DNA of 15,820 nucleotides from SIG622 sp045596605 (GTDB taxonomy: Bacteria > Bacillota > Clostridia > Oscillospirales > CAG-382): NCBI GenBank assembly GCA_045596605.1, contig JAZOCR010000040.1:1-15820 (forward strand). The letters are read 5' to 3'. Below are positions 4,373 to 11,436 of this stretch, one piece after another. The notes below the pieces were generated by a model. The model saw only the letters and a program-made list of their open reading frames with translations. It was not told the DNA's origin and did not search any database. Position 1 is the first letter of the stretch, and each line of letters opens with the position of its first letter. Position numbers and translations under genes: made by a program.

Positions 4373-4693
4373 ATGGCAAAAATACCTGAAAAAGCAAAAC
4401 AAATTCGGAGGGCACATCACTTGATTAAAGGCTGTTCAAAAAAAGTAATAGTAGTAAAAAATACGGGAAGCAATATGTTTGAAGAAGCGTATTTTATAAT
4501 AAATCCAAAGGAAAACGCAAGAAAGCACAGCGATTTTCTTGCGGAAGCAAACAGAATTATCGCACTGCGCACGGGAGATACGCACAGTACACCCACGAAT
4601 AAGCGTGCGGTGATTCGTGGAGTTTTCCTTCTCCTATCGGGTTTTCTTATAGGAGTATCCTCGGCAATTACCTTTTCCTTTATACTGACATAA
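4373..4693 (+). CDS. Small C-terminally anchored membrane protein, unknown function
   Basis: 106 residues from the ATG at 4373. The N-terminal part is soluble and basic (MAKIPEKAKQIRRAHHLIKG), followed by a region containing KKVIVVKN and FEEAYFII. One hydrophobic segment at about residues 78-105, after a KR pair, should anchor the protein with its N-terminal domain in the cytoplasm. A GTG at 4325 could extend it by 16 residues. Neither start has a visible Shine-Dalgarno sequence. A TATATT at 4359-4364 would place the transcript start within about 2 nt of the ATG, so leaderless translation is possible. It is convergent with the 148-aa gene, sharing the terminator at 4696-4716. I do not recognise a named family. 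Confidence 0.65.
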   Translation: MAKIPEKAKQIRRAHHLIKGCSKKVIVVKNTGSNMFEEAYFIINPKENARKHSDFLAEANRIIALRTGDTHSTPTNKRAVIRGVFLLLSGFLIGVSSAITFSFILT

Positions 4694-4695
4694 AA

Positions 4696-4718
4696 AGCGG
4701 AGGAAAATCCTCCGCTCT
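4696..4718. terminator. Bidirectional terminator between convergent genes
   Basis: A 9-bp GC-rich stem (4696-4704 with 4708-4716) and AAA loop. On the minus strand it is followed by TTTTTA, a good terminator for the 148-aa gene. On the plus strand it is followed by CTCATTTATTT. Its core is identical to the hairpin at 3887-3909. Confidence 0.8.
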
Positions 4719-4740
4719 CATTTATTTCGCCAAATTTTAA

Positions 4741-5187
4741 TTAGTCTGTTTGCTCCATAATCTCAATTATTTGCTCAATAAATTGTTCTGCATTTTCCAT
4801 GCGATAAATTTTAGCATTGATTCTGATTTTTCCCGATGATGTCACAAAAATTTCACCACCCGACGTATTATCACCAAGCACATAAATAGAAAGCATTTTA
4901 TCCCCAAGTCCAGACATAGAGCCATTTGAAAACAGTGTGCCAAATGTTCTTCTGTAAGTGTATTTCTCAAATAAGGTTAAAATGGCGCATTCTTGTTCTG
5001 TGGTAATATCTTTATATTCAACAGCATCGAAGCCCGGCTCGCCATTTCTAATTACATGCTCAATCATACTGCTTATCTTACCATTCTCGCTTACAGCGTT
5101 TGAAAGCGACATGGGTTTGAAATACGCAATAACGCAAATCAGCAGCGCAATAGCAATTCCTATAAGATATATAACTCTCTTTTTCAT
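4741..5187 (-). CDS. Hypothetical exported or N-terminally anchored protein, 148 aa
   Basis: Starts MKKRVIYLIGIAIALLICVI: two lysines and an arginine, then a hydrophobic segment at about residues 6-22, consistent with a signal anchor or uncleaved signal peptide. There is no clear lipobox or AxA cleavage site. The rest (about residues 30-148) would lie outside the membrane. It has mixed alpha/beta character, with a Gly/Ser-rich stretch (NGSMSGLGDK) and an acidic C-terminal helix. The start is supported by GGAGGAAA (complement of 5196-5203). It lies 76 bp downstream of a membrane-protein gene in the same direction and ends at the terminator at 4696-4716. I do not recognise the family. Confidence 0.7.
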   Translation of the reverse strand: MKKRVIYLIGIAIALLICVIAYFKPMSLSNAVSENGKISSMIEHVIRNGEPGFDAVEYKDITTEQECAILTLFEKYTYRRTFGTLFSNGSMSGLGDKMLSIYVLGDNTSGGEIFVTSSGKIRINAKIYRMENAEQFIEQIIEIMEQTD

Positions 5188-5263
5188 ACTAATAATTTCC
5201 TCCGTTAAATTCCAATTTATCTAACAGTTATAAATATCTTTTTACCTAATTACACCTAACAAT

Positions 5264-5608
5264 TCAATTCCCCAAGGCTCTTGCCGCAAACAAAGCTCTT
5301 ACGAGCATTGAAGCTAAACCTATAGCAAGATAAGCACCGCTGTAAACAAGGAAATTCGGCTCTCCCATCTCAAAGAAAATCCATACTCCCGAAAGGAAAA
5401 GCACCGGGACAATAATGGGAAGCGCCCACATTCGCTTTATATCTGCACCGGCAAATATTCCGCAAACGAGAGAGTACACGGGATTTACAGCCAAAAAAAG
5501 AATAAAGCAAACCGCCATTCCCGCATCTCCCGCAAATTTCACCGCAAGAAAAGGGGCTCCAATCATAAGAAGCGCAGAAGCAAATATCCAGCTAACAAGC
5601 TTTTTCAT
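5264..5608 (-). CDS. Small integral membrane protein, four predicted TM segments
   Basis: 114 residues, almost entirely hydrophobic, with likely membrane segments near residues 5-27, 31-55, 62-82 and 88-108. A short polar loop carrying AGADIKRMW lies at about 53-61 and a MGEPNF turn at about 80-85. It is preceded by a GGGAGG ribosome-binding site 6 nt upstream (complement of 5615-5620) and a good promoter. No terminator is visible before the 148-aa gene 76 bp downstream, so the two may be co-transcribed. Small four-helix membrane proteins of this look are common in Clostridia, but I cannot name a family or function. Confidence 0.75.
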   Translation of the reverse strand: MKKLVSWIFASALLMIGAPFLAVKFAGDAGMAVCFILFLAVNPVYSLVCGIFAGADIKRMWALPIIVPVLFLSGVWIFFEMGEPNFLVYSGAYLAIGLASMLVRALFAARALGN

Positions 5609-5643
5609 ACCGTACCTCCCGATGCAAAATATCTTTTTAGTTT

Positions 5644-5672
5644 ATTATACATCATAATAATGAACTATTCAA
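5644..5672 (-). promoter_or_regulatory. Promoter of the 114-aa membrane protein gene
   Basis: -35 TTGAAT (complement of 5667-5672), 17-bp spacer, exact -10 TATAAT (complement of 5644-5649) on the minus strand. Predicted start is near 5637. Confidence 0.8.
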
Positions 5673-5727
5673 GTCCCCTTAGTACAAAGCGAACTCAACT
5701 TATAAAAATAAATTTAACATTATATAA

Positions 5728-5756
5728 TAGAAATCAGGCAAAAAATGTGATAAAAT
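5728..5756 (+). promoter_or_regulatory. Possible promoter of ddh
   Basis: -35 TAGAAA (5728-5733), 17-bp spacer, -10 TAAAAT (5751-5756) preceded by TGTGA (TRTG/extended -10). A competing TATAAT lies at 5723-5728 with only a poor -35 (TTATAA, 5700-5705). Neither is strong. Confidence 0.4.
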
Positions 5757-5802
5757 ACCGTAGTAAACAAAGTTTGTATTTTCACCCGAAAGGAAGATAT
5801 AT

Positions 5803-6789
5803 ATGAGTATTCGCATAGGAATATATGGCTACGGAAATCTTGGCAGAGGCGTTGAATGTGCAATTGCGCAAAACAGCGACCTTGAGCTTGTTGCAGTTTT
5901 CACAAGACGTGAGCCTGAAACAGTAAAGATTTTAACCGAGGGCGTTCCTGTTTATAAAACTTCAATGGCACCCGAAATGACTGACGAAATAGACGTTATG
6001 ATAATCTGCGGCGGAAGCGCAACAGACCTTCCCGTGCAGACACCGGAGCTTGCAAAATATTTTAACGTAATAGACAGCTTTGACACCCACGCAAAAATCC
6101 CGGAGCACTTCGAAAACGTTGATAAAGCGGCAAGCGAGGGCGGAAAAATCGGCATGATTTCTGTCGGCTGGGATCCCGGTATGTTTTCACTAAACCGCCT
6201 TTATGCAGGCTGCATACTTCCCGACGGCAAGGACTATACCTTCTGGGGTAAGGGCGTAAGCCAGGGACACTCGGACGCTATCCGAAGAATAGACGGTGTG
6301 CTTGATGCAAAGCAGTATACTATACCTGTCGAGTCAGCACTCGAAAGTGTAAGAAACGGCGAAAATCCCGAGCTCACCGCACGTCAGAAGCATACCCGTG
6401 AATGCTTTGTTGTAGCGGAGGAAGGCGCAGATAAAAGCAGAATTGAATCTGAAATCAAGAATATGCCTAATTATTTTGCAGACTACGACACCACAGTTCA
6501 CTTTATCACAAAGGAAGAGCTGGTGCGTGAACACAGCGGAATCCCACACGGCGGTTTTGTTATAAGAAGCGGAAAAACAGGCAAAAATCTTGAAAACAGC
6601 CATATCATTGAATACAGCTTAAAGCTTGACTCAAATCCCGAATTTACCGCAAGCGTTATTGTCGCATACGCACGTGCCGCATACCGCATGAACAAAGAGG
6701 GAATGTCCGGTGCAAAAACCGTATTTGACGTAGCTCCCGCATATCTCAGTCCTAAGGATGCGAGTGAGCTTCGTAAGAATTTACTTTAA
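5803..6789 (+). CDS. ddh: meso-Diaminopimelate D-dehydrogenase
   Basis: Catalyses reversible NADPH-dependent reductive amination of L-2-amino-6-oxopimelate (tetrahydrodipicolinate) to meso-diaminopimelate, the one-step route to lysine and peptidoglycan precursor (EC 1.4.1.16), in the cytosol. 328 residues, the usual length. The N-terminal Rossmann motif is GIYGYGNLGRG (6-16). Family blocks follow: CGGSATDLP (69-77), VIDSFDTH (89-96), SVGWDPGMFS (120-129), FWGKGVSQGHSDA (147-159), MPNYF (221-225), IPHGGFVI (247-254) and FTAS near 281. These match the Corynebacterium glutamicum enzyme closely. AAAGGAAG precedes the ATG. It is followed by a membrane protein gene 23 bp downstream. Nothing suggests loss of function. 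Confidence 0.95.
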   Translation: MSIRIGIYGYGNLGRGVECAIAQNSDLELVAVFTRREPETVKILTEGVPVYKTSMAPEMTDEIDVMIICGGSATDLPVQTPELAKYFNVIDSFDTHAKIPEHFENVDKAASEGGKIGMISVGWDPGMFSLNRLYAGCILPDGKDYTFWGKGVSQGHSDAIRRIDGVLDAKQYTIPVESALESVRNGENPELTARQKHTRECFVVAEEGADKSRIESEIKNMPNYFADYDTTVHFITKEELVREHSGIPHGGFVIRSGKTGKNLENSHIIEYSLKLDSNPEFTASVIVAYARAAYRMNKEGMSGAKTVFDVAPAYLSPKDASELRKNLL

Positions 6790-6812
6790 ACTTTAAGGAA
6801 AGGTAAAAAGCT

Positions 6813-7202
6813 ATGGCAAACAATCTTATCCTAAACGTAAGCCCTACCTTTAACCTCGGCAATTTCTCCGAACAGCTTGCAAATATATACAGACAAAAGG
6901 GCTACAACGCAAACGTCGTATATCTTAACGGCAATACAGTAATTACAATAGAAAAGGATCTGGGTGGAATAAACACCGTTCTCGGCCTTGGTCAAGGAAT
7001 AAAGGTTAACTGTGCTCAGAGCGGAAACATTCTCACTGTATCTTATTTTGACGAGGAATGGACGAGCAAAATTATCGGCATAGCAATCGGCTGGTTCCTC
7101 TGCTTTATTCCGCTTATCACCGGTGCTGTTGGAGCATATCAGCAATACAGCCTTCCCAACAATATTTCAAACGACGCAAGAATGCTTGCGGCAAATATGT
7201 GA
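6813..7202 (+). CDS. Small membrane protein of unknown function downstream of ddh
   Basis: 129 residues. The N-terminal part (about 1-80) is soluble and looks like an alpha/beta domain, with ILNVSPTFNL at the start. A glycine-rich segment GGINTVLGLGQGIK spans 51-64. One hydrophobic segment (about 86-108, IIGIAIGWFLCFIPLITGAV) spans the membrane, followed by a short polar tail. The ribosome-binding site AAGGAAAGG lies about 9 nt before the ATG. It is 23 bp after ddh with the terminator at 7218-7249 behind it, so it probably shares the ddh transcript. I have an impression of similar Clostridia proteins but no name or function for them. A link to diaminopimelate metabolism is not implied by its sequence. 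Confidence 0.75.
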   Translation: MANNLILNVSPTFNLGNFSEQLANIYRQKGYNANVVYLNGNTVITIEKDLGGINTVLGLGQGIKVNCAQSGNILTVSYFDEEWTSKIIGIAIGWFLCFIPLITGAVGAYQQYSLPNNISNDARMLAANM

Positions 7203-7217
7203 TACATAAGGATACAC

Positions 7218-7249
7218 AAAATCCCACTTCAAACCGAAGTGGGATTTTT
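7218..7249. terminator. Bidirectional terminator between ddh unit and his operon
   Basis: A perfect 13-bp stem (7218-7230 with 7236-7248) with a 5-nt loop. It is flanked by A/T runs on both sides, so it can end the plus-strand ddh unit and the minus-strand his operon. Confidence 0.9.
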
Positions 7250-7281
7250 AAATTTACAAATTCCAATTCTATATTGCGCTC

Positions 7282-8058
7282 TTACACAAGCCTTGCCCCA
7301 AGCTCCCTTGCCCACGCCTCGTACTTTTCAAAGCCGAAGCCGATATTCTGCGGAGCGTGCGCATCGCTCGAAAGAACAAACTTTCCGCCAAGGCCTGCAA
7401 TGGTCTTGAGCGCATCCTCTGCCGGATAGGGAGAGGTTCTGTGATTTCTCGAAATTGCGCCGGTATTTATTTCAAAGGGAATGCCGCAGGGAATAAGCTC
7501 ACCTATTGCCGCAGTGTATGCGGAAACATATCTTTCGTTCCGGGTGTCAAAAAGGCTTTTCTTCTCACAGAACTTTGTAATAAGGTCAAAATGACCGATA
7601 ATATCGCAGTTTGTCTTTCGTACAACGTCTGAAACTGTATGGTAATAATCCTCACAAAGTGCATAAAAATCTCCGCCGTAAACGCTTTTGCAAAGCTCCT
7701 CCAGTATCTCCGGTGTATTGTCAACCGAGGCATAATCGCCATTCGGGGTTTTCAGATAATGCACCGAGCCTATAACGTAATCAAAGCTCTCCGTCGGCAT
7801 TTCGGAATAATAGTCCTGCTCAACGCCGCAGAGAATTTTTATTTTGTCACGGTAGCTCTTTTTAAGGTGGTTTATCTCGGATATATAATCAGAAATTTTC
7901 TCCTTTGCAATACAGTAATCCTCGTCAAAGGGAACGTAGGAATGCACAGAAAAGCCGATACATTCAAAGCCTTTTTCAATTGCTGCTTCCACATACTCCA
8001 AAGGCTTTGCTTTTCCGTCGCAGTAGAGCGTGTGCATATGAAGGTCACGCCTTATCAT
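7282..8058 (-). CDS. hisK: Histidinol-phosphatase, PHP family (HisK/HisJ type)
   Basis: Hydrolyses L-histidinol phosphate to L-histidinol and phosphate, the penultimate part of histidine synthesis. 258 residues, the usual length for PHP-type enzymes. Metal-binding motifs are visible: DLHMHT (5-10, H7 and H9), D14, H39, E80 in GVEQD, H100 in GSVH, H156 in GHFD and SDAH (231-234). It is the last gene of the his operon, and its ATG overlaps the hisIE stop by 4 nt (ATGA), implying translational coupling. HisB here is monofunctional, so this gene supplies the phosphatase. The family also contains other phosphoesterases, but the operon position makes histidinol phosphatase very likely. Confidence 0.93.
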   Translation of the reverse strand: MIRRDLHMHTLYCDGKAKPLEYVEAAIEKGFECIGFSVHSYVPFDEDYCIAKEKISDYISEINHLKKSYRDKIKILCGVEQDYYSEMPTESFDYVIGSVHYLKTPNGDYASVDNTPEILEELCKSVYGGDFYALCEDYYHTVSDVVRKTNCDIIGHFDLITKFCEKKSLFDTRNERYVSAYTAAIGELIPCGIPFEINTGAISRNHRTSPYPAEDALKTIAGLGGKFVLSSDAHAPQNIGFGFEKYEAWARELGARLV

Positions 8059-8705
8059 TTTGTCATCTTCTCCTGCTTAACCTTGTGGTCAATAACGTGA
8101 CGGGAGGCAAGCTCACGGTGAATATCCTCAAGAGAAATACCCATTTCAACCATAAGCACCATAACGTGATAAGCAAGGTCTGCTATTTCATATACAGTTT
8201 CCTTTTTATCTTCTGCCTTTGCCGCAATAATAACCTCGGTAGACTCCTCTCCTATCTTTTTGAGTATCTTGTCAATACCCTTTTCAAAAAGGTAAGTGGT
8301 ATAGGAGCCCTCTTTCTTTTCCTCTTTTCTTCCACGAATAAGCTCGAGTAGTCCCTCATATGAGAACTCGGAAAGCTCGCAGCTGTCATAAACCGGCTTT
8401 GTAAAGCAGGAGTCTGTGCCGAGGTGGCACGCTGCACCGTCTTTTTCTACCATAACCACAAGAGCGTCATTGTCGCAGTCGGCAGTGATTGAAACTATGT
8501 GCTGAAAATGTCCGCTTGTTTCCCCTTTCAGCCAGAGCTTCTGTCTGGATCTGCTCCAGAAGCAAGTAAGCCCCTTTTCAAGGGAAATTTCAAGGCTTTC
8601 TCTGTTCATATAAGCAAGAGTCAGCACCTTTTTGGAAATTGCATCAACAACTATCGCAGGGATAAGTCCCTTTTCGTCGAATTTAAGTTCATCTATATTA
8701 AGCAT
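8055..8705 (-). CDS. hisIE: Bifunctional phosphoribosyl-AMP cyclohydrolase / phosphoribosyl-ATP pyrophosphatase
   Basis: Carries out steps 2 and 3 of histidine synthesis: PR-ATP to PR-AMP plus PPi, then opening of the adenine ring to ProFAR. 216 residues. The HisI domain (about 1-112) shows FWSRSRQKLWLKGETSG at 49-65, the metal-binding DCDND at 76-80, and H94 and C100. The HisE domain (about 116-216) shows KKIGEESTEV at 149-158 and YEIADLAYH at 172-180. AAGGAG lies about 7 nt before the ATG. The gene is 20 bp downstream of hisF and overlaps hisK by 4 nt. The I-E fusion order is the standard one. Confidence 0.96.
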   Translation of the reverse strand: MLNIDELKFDEKGLIPAIVVDAISKKVLTLAYMNRESLEISLEKGLTCFWSRSRQKLWLKGETSGHFQHIVSITADCDNDALVVMVEKDGAACHLGTDSCFTKPVYDSCELSEFSYEGLLELIRGRKEEKKEGSYTTYLFEKGIDKILKKIGEESTEVIIAAKAEDKKETVYEIADLAYHVMVLMVEMGISLEDIHRELASRHVIDHKVKQEKMTK

Positions 8706-8725
8706 TATAAAAACTCCTTTATAAA

Positions 8726-9484
8726 TTATATACGTACCGGAATACCGCTATTTTTAAGTTCTTCCTTAAGGTCGGAAATTTTAACCTCACCAAAGTGGAA
8801 AATGGAAGCCGCAAGACCTGCGTCAACCTTTGGCAGAGCCTTGAAAAGCTCCGTAAAATCCGAAATTTTACCTGCGCCGCCAGAAGCAATAACAGGAACG
8901 TCAACAACATCGCACACCGCAGAAAGCATTTCTATGTCAAAGCCGCCCTTGACGCCGTCCGTGTCTATGGAATTGAGAACTACCTCTCCTGCGCCATTTT
9001 CAACGCATCTCTTTATCCAGGAAATAGCCTCCATACCGGTGTTTTCTCTGCCGCCTTTAGCGAACACTCTGAAAACTCCGTCAACTCTCTTTACGTCGGC
9101 GGAAATAACAACGCACTGGTCGCCGTAGCGCTTTGCCGCCTCATATATAAGGTCGGGATTTCTGATAGCCCCCGAGTTTACGCTGACCTTATCAGCGCCG
9201 CATTTGAGAACTCTGTCAAAGTCCTCCACCGTGTTTATGCCGCCACCTACTGTCAGCGGAATAAATACCGACCTTGCCGCCTCGCAGAGTATGTCGGTAA
9301 AAATTGCACGTCCCTCGGCGGAGGCAGTAATATCGTAAAACACAAGCTCGTCTGCGCCGCAGCTACTGTAATATTTTGCAAGCTCCACCGGTGAGGAAAC
9401 GTCGGAAAGCCCCTCGAAATTTACTCCTTTAACCACTCTGCCATTTCTCACGTCAAGGCAGGGAATAATTCTTTTAGTTATCAT
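8726..9484 (-). CDS. hisF: Imidazole glycerol phosphate synthase, cyclase subunit
   Basis: (beta/alpha)8-barrel cyclase that uses ammonia delivered by HisH to convert PRFAR to imidazole glycerol phosphate and AICAR. 252 residues, typical length. The N-terminus KRIIPCLDVRNGRVVKGVNF carries catalytic D11; the second catalytic aspartate D130 lies in ISADVKR. Phosphate-binding glycines are visible in VGGGI (79-83) and IASGGAG (199-205), and NSIDTDG at 171-177. The start overlaps the hisA stop by 4 nt (ATGA), so translation is probably coupled. Its partner subunit hisH is two genes upstream in the same operon. Confidence 0.97.
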   Translation of the reverse strand: MITKRIIPCLDVRNGRVVKGVNFEGLSDVSSPVELAKYYSSCGADELVFYDITASAEGRAIFTDILCEAARSVFIPLTVGGGINTVEDFDRVLKCGADKVSVNSGAIRNPDLIYEAAKRYGDQCVVISADVKRVDGVFRVFAKGGRENTGMEAISWIKRCVENGAGEVVLNSIDTDGVKGGFDIEMLSAVCDVVDVPVIASGGAGKISDFTELFKALPKVDAGLAASIFHFGEVKISDLKEELKNSGIPVRI

Positions 9485-10194
9485 CTTGCCGCCTCCACTG
9501 CTTCACTTATGTTTATAGCTCCCGTATAGTAAGCCTTGCCGATTATCGCACCGTAAATATCAAGAGTGCGGAGCTTTTTAATATCATCAAGCGAGGAAAC
9601 GCCGCCTGACGCAATAATGTTCATTCCGAAGCGCCTTGACAGCTCCGTATAAAGCTCGTGATTTGTACCCATCATTGCGCCGTCCTTTGATATGTCGGTA
9701 CAGATAAGTGTAGATATTCCTATTTTCTGCATCTTCTCGCAGAAAGCGAAGCACTCATATTCCGACTTTTCTGTCCAGCCTCGTATTGCCACGTAGCCGT
9801 CCTTTATATCAACACCTACGGCAATTTTGTCGCCGTACTTGCTTGCCGCTTCAAGTAAGAACTTTTCGTCCGTCACCGCCGCAGTTCCGAGAATTACTCT
9901 TGAAACGCCCGCTTCAAGATACTTCTCAATCACCTCGATACTTCTTATACCGCCGCCGATTTCAGCACGAAGTGAAGTGGAACCAACAATTTTCTTTACA
10001 GTTTCAATATTCGGTGTATCACCGGTCTTTGCGCCTTCAAGGTCAACTATATGTATCCAGGTTGCACCGTTTTTTTCAAAATCAAGGGCAATTTCCCAAG
10101 GTGTTTCGCTGTAAACCGTCATTTCGTTGTAATTGCCCTTGTAAAGCCGCACTGCTTTACCATCATACAGGTCTATTGCAGGAAAAATTAACAT
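9481..10194 (-). CDS. hisA: ProFAR isomerase (HisA)
   Basis: (beta/alpha)8-barrel isomerase converting ProFAR to PRFAR. 237 residues. The expected features are present: FPAIDLYDGKAVRLYKG at the N-terminus with catalytic D8, GGGIRS at 80-85, VGVDIKDGYVAIRGW with D129, TDISKDGAMMG at 166-176, and IASGGVSS at 194-201. GAGAGGA lies about 5 nt before the ATG. It lies 37 bp downstream of hisH and overlaps hisF by 4 nt. Dual PriA activity (with TrpF) is an actinobacterial feature and nothing suggests it here. Confidence 0.97.
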   Translation of the reverse strand: MLIFPAIDLYDGKAVRLYKGNYNEMTVYSETPWEIALDFEKNGATWIHIVDLEGAKTGDTPNIETVKKIVGSTSLRAEIGGGIRSIEVIEKYLEAGVSRVILGTAAVTDEKFLLEAASKYGDKIAVGVDIKDGYVAIRGWTEKSEYECFAFCEKMQKIGISTLICTDISKDGAMMGTNHELYTELSRRFGMNIIASGGVSSLDDIKKLRTLDIYGAIIGKAYYTGAINISEAVEAAR

Positions 10195-10231
10195 AAAATC
10201 CTCTCAAAAACTAAAGTAAAAATACAAAGCC

Positions 10232-10843
10232 TTAAAGCTCCACAAAAGCCTTAAGTATCAAAAGCCCCACGTCACCGCTTTTTTCCGGGTGGAACTGACA
10301 GCCGAAAACGTTATCCTTTTCCACTGCCGCACACAAATCCTTGCCGTATTCTGCATAAGCTATAACATCATCCTCGCAGTCCGTGGCAAAGTAGGAATGT
10401 ACGAAATATACGAAATCTCCGTCCTTTATATTGGAAAAAAGTCTGCTCTTTTTATTTGTGAATTTCAAAGCATTCCAGCCGATGTGGGGGATTTTAAGGT
10501 CCTCGGGAATTACACCCTTCATAGGAACAACGCTTCCGGATAGAAGTCCGAGCCCCTCGTGCTCGCCATACTCAAAGCTCTTCTCGAAAAGAAGCTGCAT
10601 ACCAAGGCAGATGCCCATAACCGGCTTTCCCTTTTTTGCTTCTTCTATAACGACCTTTCCAAGACCGCTATCTTTCAGTTTTTTTGCCGCATCGCCAAAC
10701 GCACCAACGCCCGGAAGAATAATTTTATCGGCACTTCTTATAACCTCTGCATCTCCGCTCACTTTTACCACTGCCCCTATCCTTGCAAAGGAGCTTTCAA
10801 GAGAGAAAAGGTTACCAACGCCGTAGTCAACTATCGCTATCAT
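10232..10843 (-). CDS. hisH: Imidazole glycerol phosphate synthase, glutamine amidotransferase subunit
   Basis: Class I glutaminase that feeds ammonia to HisF. 203 residues from the ATG at 10843. Shown by IAIVDYGVGNLFS at the N-terminus, LPGVGAFGDA (43-52), nucleophile C79 in MGICLGMQL, IPHIGWN (118-124) and the catalytic H185/E187 pair in CQFHPEKSG. A start at 10900 would add 19 residues read from inside hisB and unlike the family. The chosen ATG matches homologues and lies 1 nt after the hisB stop, with AAGGGAG upstream inside the hisB end. The triad Cys-His-Glu is complete. Confidence 0.96.
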   Translation of the reverse strand: MIAIVDYGVGNLFSLESSFARIGAVVKVSGDAEVIRSADKIILPGVGAFGDAAKKLKDSGLGKVVIEEAKKGKPVMGICLGMQLLFEKSFEYGEHEGLGLLSGSVVPMKGVIPEDLKIPHIGWNALKFTNKKSRLFSNIKDGDFVYFVHSYFATDCEDDVIAYAEYGKDLCAAVEKDNVFGCQFHPEKSGDVGLLILKAFVEL

Positions 10844-10844
10844 C

Positions 10845-11432
10845 TCAGAGAACTCCCTTCGTGGAAGGAACTTCGTCTGCGAAGTCTTTATCAATAGCAC
10901 ACGCTTCTTTCAGCGAGCGTGCCACAGACTTGAACGCACCCTCAATTATGTGATGAGAATTTTTGCCATCCATCTTTTTTATGTGCAGAGTAACAAGTGC
11001 ATTTCTGACAAATCCAAGCCAGAATTCCTCGCAAAGCTCAGTATCAAAATCTCCAACCTTTTCGGTAGGTACTTCAAGGTCGTATACAAGGCAGCCTCTG
11101 CCGGAAATATCCACCGCAGAAAGAATGAGAGCTTCGTCCATAGGAAGTGTCATATTGCCATAGCGTACTATACCCTTTTTATCGCCGAGCGCCTGGCTGA
11201 AAGCCTTGCCAAGACATATTCCTATATCCTCTGCAGTGTGGTGATAATCAACATATGTATCGCCCTCACATTTAAGTGTCAGGTCAAAGCGTCCGTGCTT
11301 TGCAAAAAGCACAAGCATATGGTCAAGAAATCCGCAGCCTGTGGAAATATCGCTCTTTCCACTGCCGTCAACACAAAGCTTAAGGCTTATATCAGTTTCA
11401 GCTGTTTTTCTGTTTATTACTGCTTCTCTCAT
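10845..11432 (-). CDS. hisB: Imidazoleglycerol-phosphate dehydratase (monofunctional)
   Basis: Mn-dependent dehydratase converting imidazole glycerol phosphate to imidazole acetol phosphate. 195 residues, the monofunctional length, with no N-terminal HAD phosphatase domain of the enterobacterial fusion. Diagnostic motifs: GFLDHML at 34-40, FAKHG at 43-47, HHTAED at 64-69, MDEA at 98-101 and NSHHIIEGAFK at 158-168. The ribosome-binding site AAAGGAGAG lies between the hisC stop (11437) and this ATG. Because the phosphatase domain is absent, hisK at the operon end completes the pathway. Confidence 0.97.
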   Translation of the reverse strand: MREAVINRKTAETDISLKLCVDGSGKSDISTGCGFLDHMLVLFAKHGRFDLTLKCEGDTYVDYHHTAEDIGICLGKAFSQALGDKKGIVRYGNMTLPMDEALILSAVDISGRGCLVYDLEVPTEKVGDFDTELCEEFWLGFVRNALVTLHIKKMDGKNSHHIIEGAFKSVARSLKEACAIDKDFADEVPSTKGVL

Positions 11433-11436
11433 ATGT

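Noticed and set aside
7639..8351. Plus-strand open frames opposite hisK and hisIE
   Set aside because: They are antisense shadows of recognised his genes, with no start signals or family resemblance.
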